Source of the DNA: Porphyromonadaceae bacterium UBA2720
GTDB taxonomy: Bacteria > Bacteroidota > Bacteroidia > Bacteroidales > Muribaculaceae
Assembly (NCBI GenBank): GCA_002353885.1
Contig: DEKO01000048.1
Coordinates: forward strand, 483-8,754
Direction: 5' to 3'
Length of the DNA stretch: 8,272 bases
Positions 5,750-8,272 of this stretch are shown piece after piece. The notes beneath the pieces were generated by a model, which did no database searches, was not told the DNA's origin, and was given only the letters and a program-made list of their open reading frames with translations. The translations under genes and the position numbers were made by a program. Numbering within the stretch: position 1 is the first letter of the stretch; every line of letters begins with the position of its first letter.

Positions 5750-7777
5750 ATGAAACAATTGTACTTCATCGCGCTCTTGCTGGTCGGGATGACAGCGGGC
5801 GCACAGACCGACTCGTTGCGCATCGATAGCCTCCTGCGCACGCTGCCCGAGGTCATGATCATGGGCGAGCGTCCCATGGTCAAGGCCGAGCGTGGCAAAC
5901 TGGTGTTTGATTTGCCTCAATTGATGCGTGACAAGGGTGTGGACAATGCCTATGATGCGCTCAAGGAATTGCCGGGTGTGACCGAGCAGGGCAATAGTTT
6001 GCAACTTGCTGGACGGCACGTGACCATCATCATCGATGGCAAGGTATCGACCATGACACCCGAGCAACTCACTCAGTTGCTGCGAACCATTCCTGCCACC
6101 CGCATCAAGGATGCCGAGGTGATGTATGCCGCACCTGCACAATATCAGGTAAGGGGACAGGTCATCAACCTCAACCTGAGCCGAGACGCCGCACATGATG
6201 TGCAGCAAGGGCAGGTCAGTGTCGGAGCGATGCTCGAGCATGATGCGCGGTTCAAGCAGCAGGCTTCTTTCTTTGCACAGCGAGGCAGATGGTCCATCGA
6301 TGGCATGTATAGTCATCATCATGGCCGTCGTTACAGCGAGAGTCACGACCAGTCGATACACACGTTGTCCGATGGCACAGTCTATGACATCAGGTCGCAC
6401 ACCATAGTGCCGCAGCGGTTGCATGAGCACAACTACCGTCTGGAGGTTGACTATGCCTCGATGCTGAGTCTGGCCTATACGGGCAGTCACAACACGCGGC
6501 ACAACACGAGTACAACCGAGGGCGTCATCACTTCACAGGCTGGTAGCGACGACCGCACGACGATGCACAACCTGCAACTCAACTACACATCATCATTTGG
6601 ACTGAAGGCTGTTGCCGACTACACTTGGTTTCATGCTCGTGGAACAAGTGCGGTCAACAGCGTGTTGCCCAGCGGGCCATTGTGCTATGATGCAGAGAGC
6701 AGCCAGCGCATCAATCGCTTGAAGGTGTTTGCCTCAATGCAGCATGAGTGGGCTGGAGAATGGGGACTGAATTATGGTGCTTCTTATTCCCGTGCTAGCG
6801 ACCACAGTTTCCAGCACATCAACTTGGCAGGCATGAATGCTGAGGCACATCAGCACGAAAGCATTGTCAACATCTATGGCGGTTTCAGCAAAGGGTGGGG
6901 TAAACGCTTCTCGCTGGACATCACTCTCGCAGCCGAATTGTTCAAGAACAATGCGTTCAGCGAGTGGGCTTGGTTCCCCACCTTTAATTGCTCGTTCATG
7001 CCATCTGAGCATCACTTGTTGCAATTGTCCATGTTCAGTGACAGGCGATATCCAGACTATTGGGCCGTGGCCAGTGGCCACAGTTTCACCGATGGGGGCT
7101 ATGGCGAGGTTTTCGGCAATCCGGCATTGCGTCCCCTCAAGCGCTATCAGACGCAACTGGTTTATTTGTTGAAGGGTAAGTACCAGTTTTCTCTATGGTT
7201 CGAGCATCTCAGTGACTATTTCATCCAGACGGCCTATCAACGACAAGACCGCTTGGTCATGGAGTATCGTTATGTCAACTTCGACTTCCGTCAGACTGTG
7301 GGGCTGATGGCACACGCGCCATGGCAGATCACAAACTGGTGGCAAACCAACACATCGCTCTATCTGCTGTGGAATCGCGAAAAGGACTCGGACTACTATG
7401 ACCTTCCCTTCGACCGCAGTGTGTTCAATGTGATGCTCAACTGGCGCAATCGATTCACGATCACCTCGTGGCTCACTGCAAATGTCACGTTCTACGCCCG
7501 AACTCGAGCCAATCAAGGGTTGTTCAACCTGCCAGCGTCGGCCAATCTCACTGTCGATTTGGTCGGCCAGTTCTTCAACAAGCGGCTCATCGTCAAGCTC
7601 ACGGCCGATGACCTCTTGCGAAAATCGTCCATCAGTCCCGTCATGCGATACAAGACGCAGGACTACAAGATGGGCTTTACTGGCTATCGCTGTTTTGGCA
7701 TTACCGCCACCTACAACATCGGTGGCTACAAAGAGCGCCAACACCCGAGTGTCGATACCTCCCGCTTCAAGAATTGA
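5750..7777 (+). CDS. TonB-receptor-like outer-membrane beta-barrel protein
   Basis: A 675-residue outer-membrane protein of the Bacteroidetes plug-plus-barrel family. Residues 1-19 form a signal peptide (MKQLYFIALLLVGMTAGAQ). A plug-like domain spans about 32-145: LPEVMIMGERPMVK, YDALKELPGV, then LQLAGRHVTIIIDG, LLRTIPATRIKDAEVMYAAPAQY and VRGQVINLNLSR. Residues from about 153 onward alternate polar and hydrophobic/aromatic positions in long strands, typical of an outer-membrane barrel, ending near CFGITATYNIGGYKE with a short polar tail. The N-terminal carboxypeptidase-regulatory-like domain common in Bacteroidetes TonB-dependent receptors is absent, no SusD-like partner gene adjoins, and I could not identify a TonB box, so active transport is not assured. 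The substrate is unknown. It is divergent from the two-component operon across a shared regulatory spacer, suggesting control by that system. Confidence 0.88.
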   Translation: MKQLYFIALLLVGMTAGAQTDSLRIDSLLRTLPEVMIMGERPMVKAERGKLVFDLPQLMRDKGVDNAYDALKELPGVTEQGNSLQLAGRHVTIIIDGKVSTMTPEQLTQLLRTIPATRIKDAEVMYAAPAQYQVRGQVINLNLSRDAAHDVQQGQVSVGAMLEHDARFKQQASFFAQRGRWSIDGMYSHHHGRRYSESHDQSIHTLSDGTVYDIRSHTIVPQRLHEHNYRLEVDYASMLSLAYTGSHNTRHNTSTTEGVITSQAGSDDRTTMHNLQLNYTSSFGLKAVADYTWFHARGTSAVNSVLPSGPLCYDAESSQRINRLKVFASMQHEWAGEWGLNYGASYSRASDHSFQHINLAGMNAEAHQHESIVNIYGGFSKGWGKRFSLDITLAAELFKNNAFSEWAWFPTFNCSFMPSEHHLLQLSMFSDRRYPDYWAVASGHSFTDGGYGEVFGNPALRPLKRYQTQLVYLLKGKYQFSLWFEHLSDYFIQTAYQRQDRLVMEYRYVNFDFRQTVGLMAHAPWQITNWWQTNTSLYLLWNREKDSDYYDLPFDRSVFNVMLNWRNRFTITSWLTANVTFYARTRANQGLFNLPASANLTVDLVGQFFNKRLIVKLTADDLLRKSSISPVMRYKTQDYKMGFTGYRCFGITATYNIGGYKERQHPSVDTSRFKN

Positions 7778-7812
7778 ACAGTCGCGATAACTCCTTTCAC
7801 CGAATTGAAACA

Positions 7813-7854
7813 CATATTGCAGAATGTTGGAAAATATTCTGCAATATGCTTTTT
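7813..7854 (+). terminator. Intrinsic terminator after the outer-membrane protein gene
   Basis: CATATTGCAGAAT (7813-7825) pairs perfectly with ATTCTGCAATATG (7836-7848). One G-U and two A-T pairs extend the stem to 16 bp, closed by a GGAA (GNRA-type) loop at 7829-7832. Five T residues follow at 7850-7854. The stem is AT-rich but unusually long and flawless. Confidence 0.85.
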
Positions 7855-7880
7855 CTATACAAAAACTTGTCCTTTCTTTG
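7850..7880 (+). promoter_or_regulatory. Weak candidate promoter for the TrpB2 gene
   Basis: TTTCTTTG at 7873-7880 differs from TAnnTTTG at one position. TTTT at 7850-7853, 19 bp upstream and inside the terminator T-run, is a poor -33 match. If used, it gives a leader of about 35-40 nt. The stretch 7881-7923 is AT-rich; no riboswitch, T-box or leader peptide was recognised. Confidence 0.35.
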
Positions 7881-7923
7881 CAATGTTTTCCAAAAATAGA
7901 CTAAATGATAATTTTTATTGAAA

Positions 7924-8272
7924 ATGGAAAGAAAAAAGTTTTTGTTGTCGGAATGTGATATTCCCAAGTACTGGTACAATGTCATTGCCGACATGACCAA
8001 CAAGCCATTACCCCTCATCAATCCGGGTACTAAGCAACCCTTGAAGGCCGAGGACCTCTATCCGCTCTTTGCCAAGGCGTGTGCCGATCAGGAGATGAAC
8101 TACACCGATCGCTTCATCGACATTCCTGATGAGGTGCGTGACATGTATCGCATTTATCGCCCCACGCCGCTGGTGCGAGCCACTGGGTTGGAGCAAGCGC
8201 TCGACACACCGGCGCACATCTATTTCAAGAACGAAAGCGTCAACCCGCTCGGCTCCCACAAGCTCAACTCCG
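7924..8272 (+). CDS. Tryptophan synthase beta chain, B2 type (3' end outside window)
   Basis: The first 116 codons of a pyridoxal-phosphate enzyme that joins indole and L-serine to give L-tryptophan. The B2 (TrpB-like) subfamily is recognised by the N-terminal extension (CDIPKYWYNVIADM, then LKAEDLYPLFAKACADQEMN) and by IDIPDEVRDMYRIYRPTPLVRA, LEQALDTPAHIYFKNE and NPLGSHKLNS. K113 in GSHK is the expected PLP-binding lysine. B2 proteins are usually about 450 residues, so roughly a quarter is visible. The start at 7924 follows an A-rich, SD-free region (ttattgaaa), normal for Bacteroidetes. No trpA or other trp gene lies upstream, so it is not placed here as a member of a classical trp operon, though genes beyond the window are unseen. 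B2 enzymes can act without TrpA, as free-indole salvage enzymes; that is family knowledge. Confidence 0.93.
   Translation, partial: MERKKFLLSECDIPKYWYNVIADMTNKPLPLINPGTKQPLKAEDLYPLFAKACADQEMNYTDRFIDIPDEVRDMYRIYRPTPLVRATGLEQALDTPAHIYFKNESVNPLGSHKLNS

Noticed and set aside
5696..6502. A 268-codon open frame antisense to the outer-membrane gene
   Set aside because: It covers the promoter and the conserved plug domain of the sense gene, and no recognisable protein family is visible in it.
7881..7923. Possible tryptophan-responsive leader (T-box, attenuator or leader peptide) before the TrpB2 gene
   Set aside because: The stretch is short and AT-rich with no tandem Trp codons, no T-box motif and no second hairpin competing with the terminator, which belongs to the upstream gene.

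Overview
The window looks like chromosomal DNA from a Bacteroidales bacterium (Prevotella/Bacteroides/Muribaculaceae-like; the genus cannot be fixed from sequence alone). Three things point there. The protein families (Bacteroidetes-type GyrA C-terminus, RprX/RprY-like two-component pair, Bacteroidetes outer-membrane beta-barrel protein, TrpB2) fit. Gene starts have A-rich upstream sequence with no Shine-Dalgarno. Several starts are preceded by the Bacteroidetes promoter consensus TTTG-N19/20-TAnnTTTG.

Left part (1-3391, plus strand): the 3' third of gyrA, then 27 bp later a secreted TPR protein, probably read through from gyrA. A strong intrinsic terminator follows. Its T-run merges into the promoter of a second secreted TPR protein that is a full-length, co-linear paralogue of the first. 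An 83-bp convergent spacer (3392-3474) holds a degenerate 7-bp tandem repeat and a perfect GC-rich hairpin.

Middle part (3475-5623, minus strand): a sensor histidine kinase and an OmpR-family response regulator, in that order, with a 14-nt overlap. Divergent from them on the plus strand (5750-7777) is a TonB-receptor-like outer-membrane beta-barrel protein. The spacer between the divergent genes is the most interesting non-coding part of the window. It has a promoter facing each way, each almost touching its start codon. Between them are two copies of an 18-bp direct repeat with a 22-bp period (two helical turns), the geometry expected of an OmpR-family operator. The simplest reading is one module: the kinase senses an envelope signal, and the regulator binds the shared repeats to control both its own operon and the outer-membrane protein. 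This is inference from layout.

Right end (7778-8272): a 16-bp-stem terminator with a GGAA tetraloop ends the outer-membrane gene. After an AT-rich leader, the first 116 codons of a B2-type tryptophan synthase beta chain run off the window. I saw no RNA genes, insertion sequences, CRISPR arrays or phage genes.
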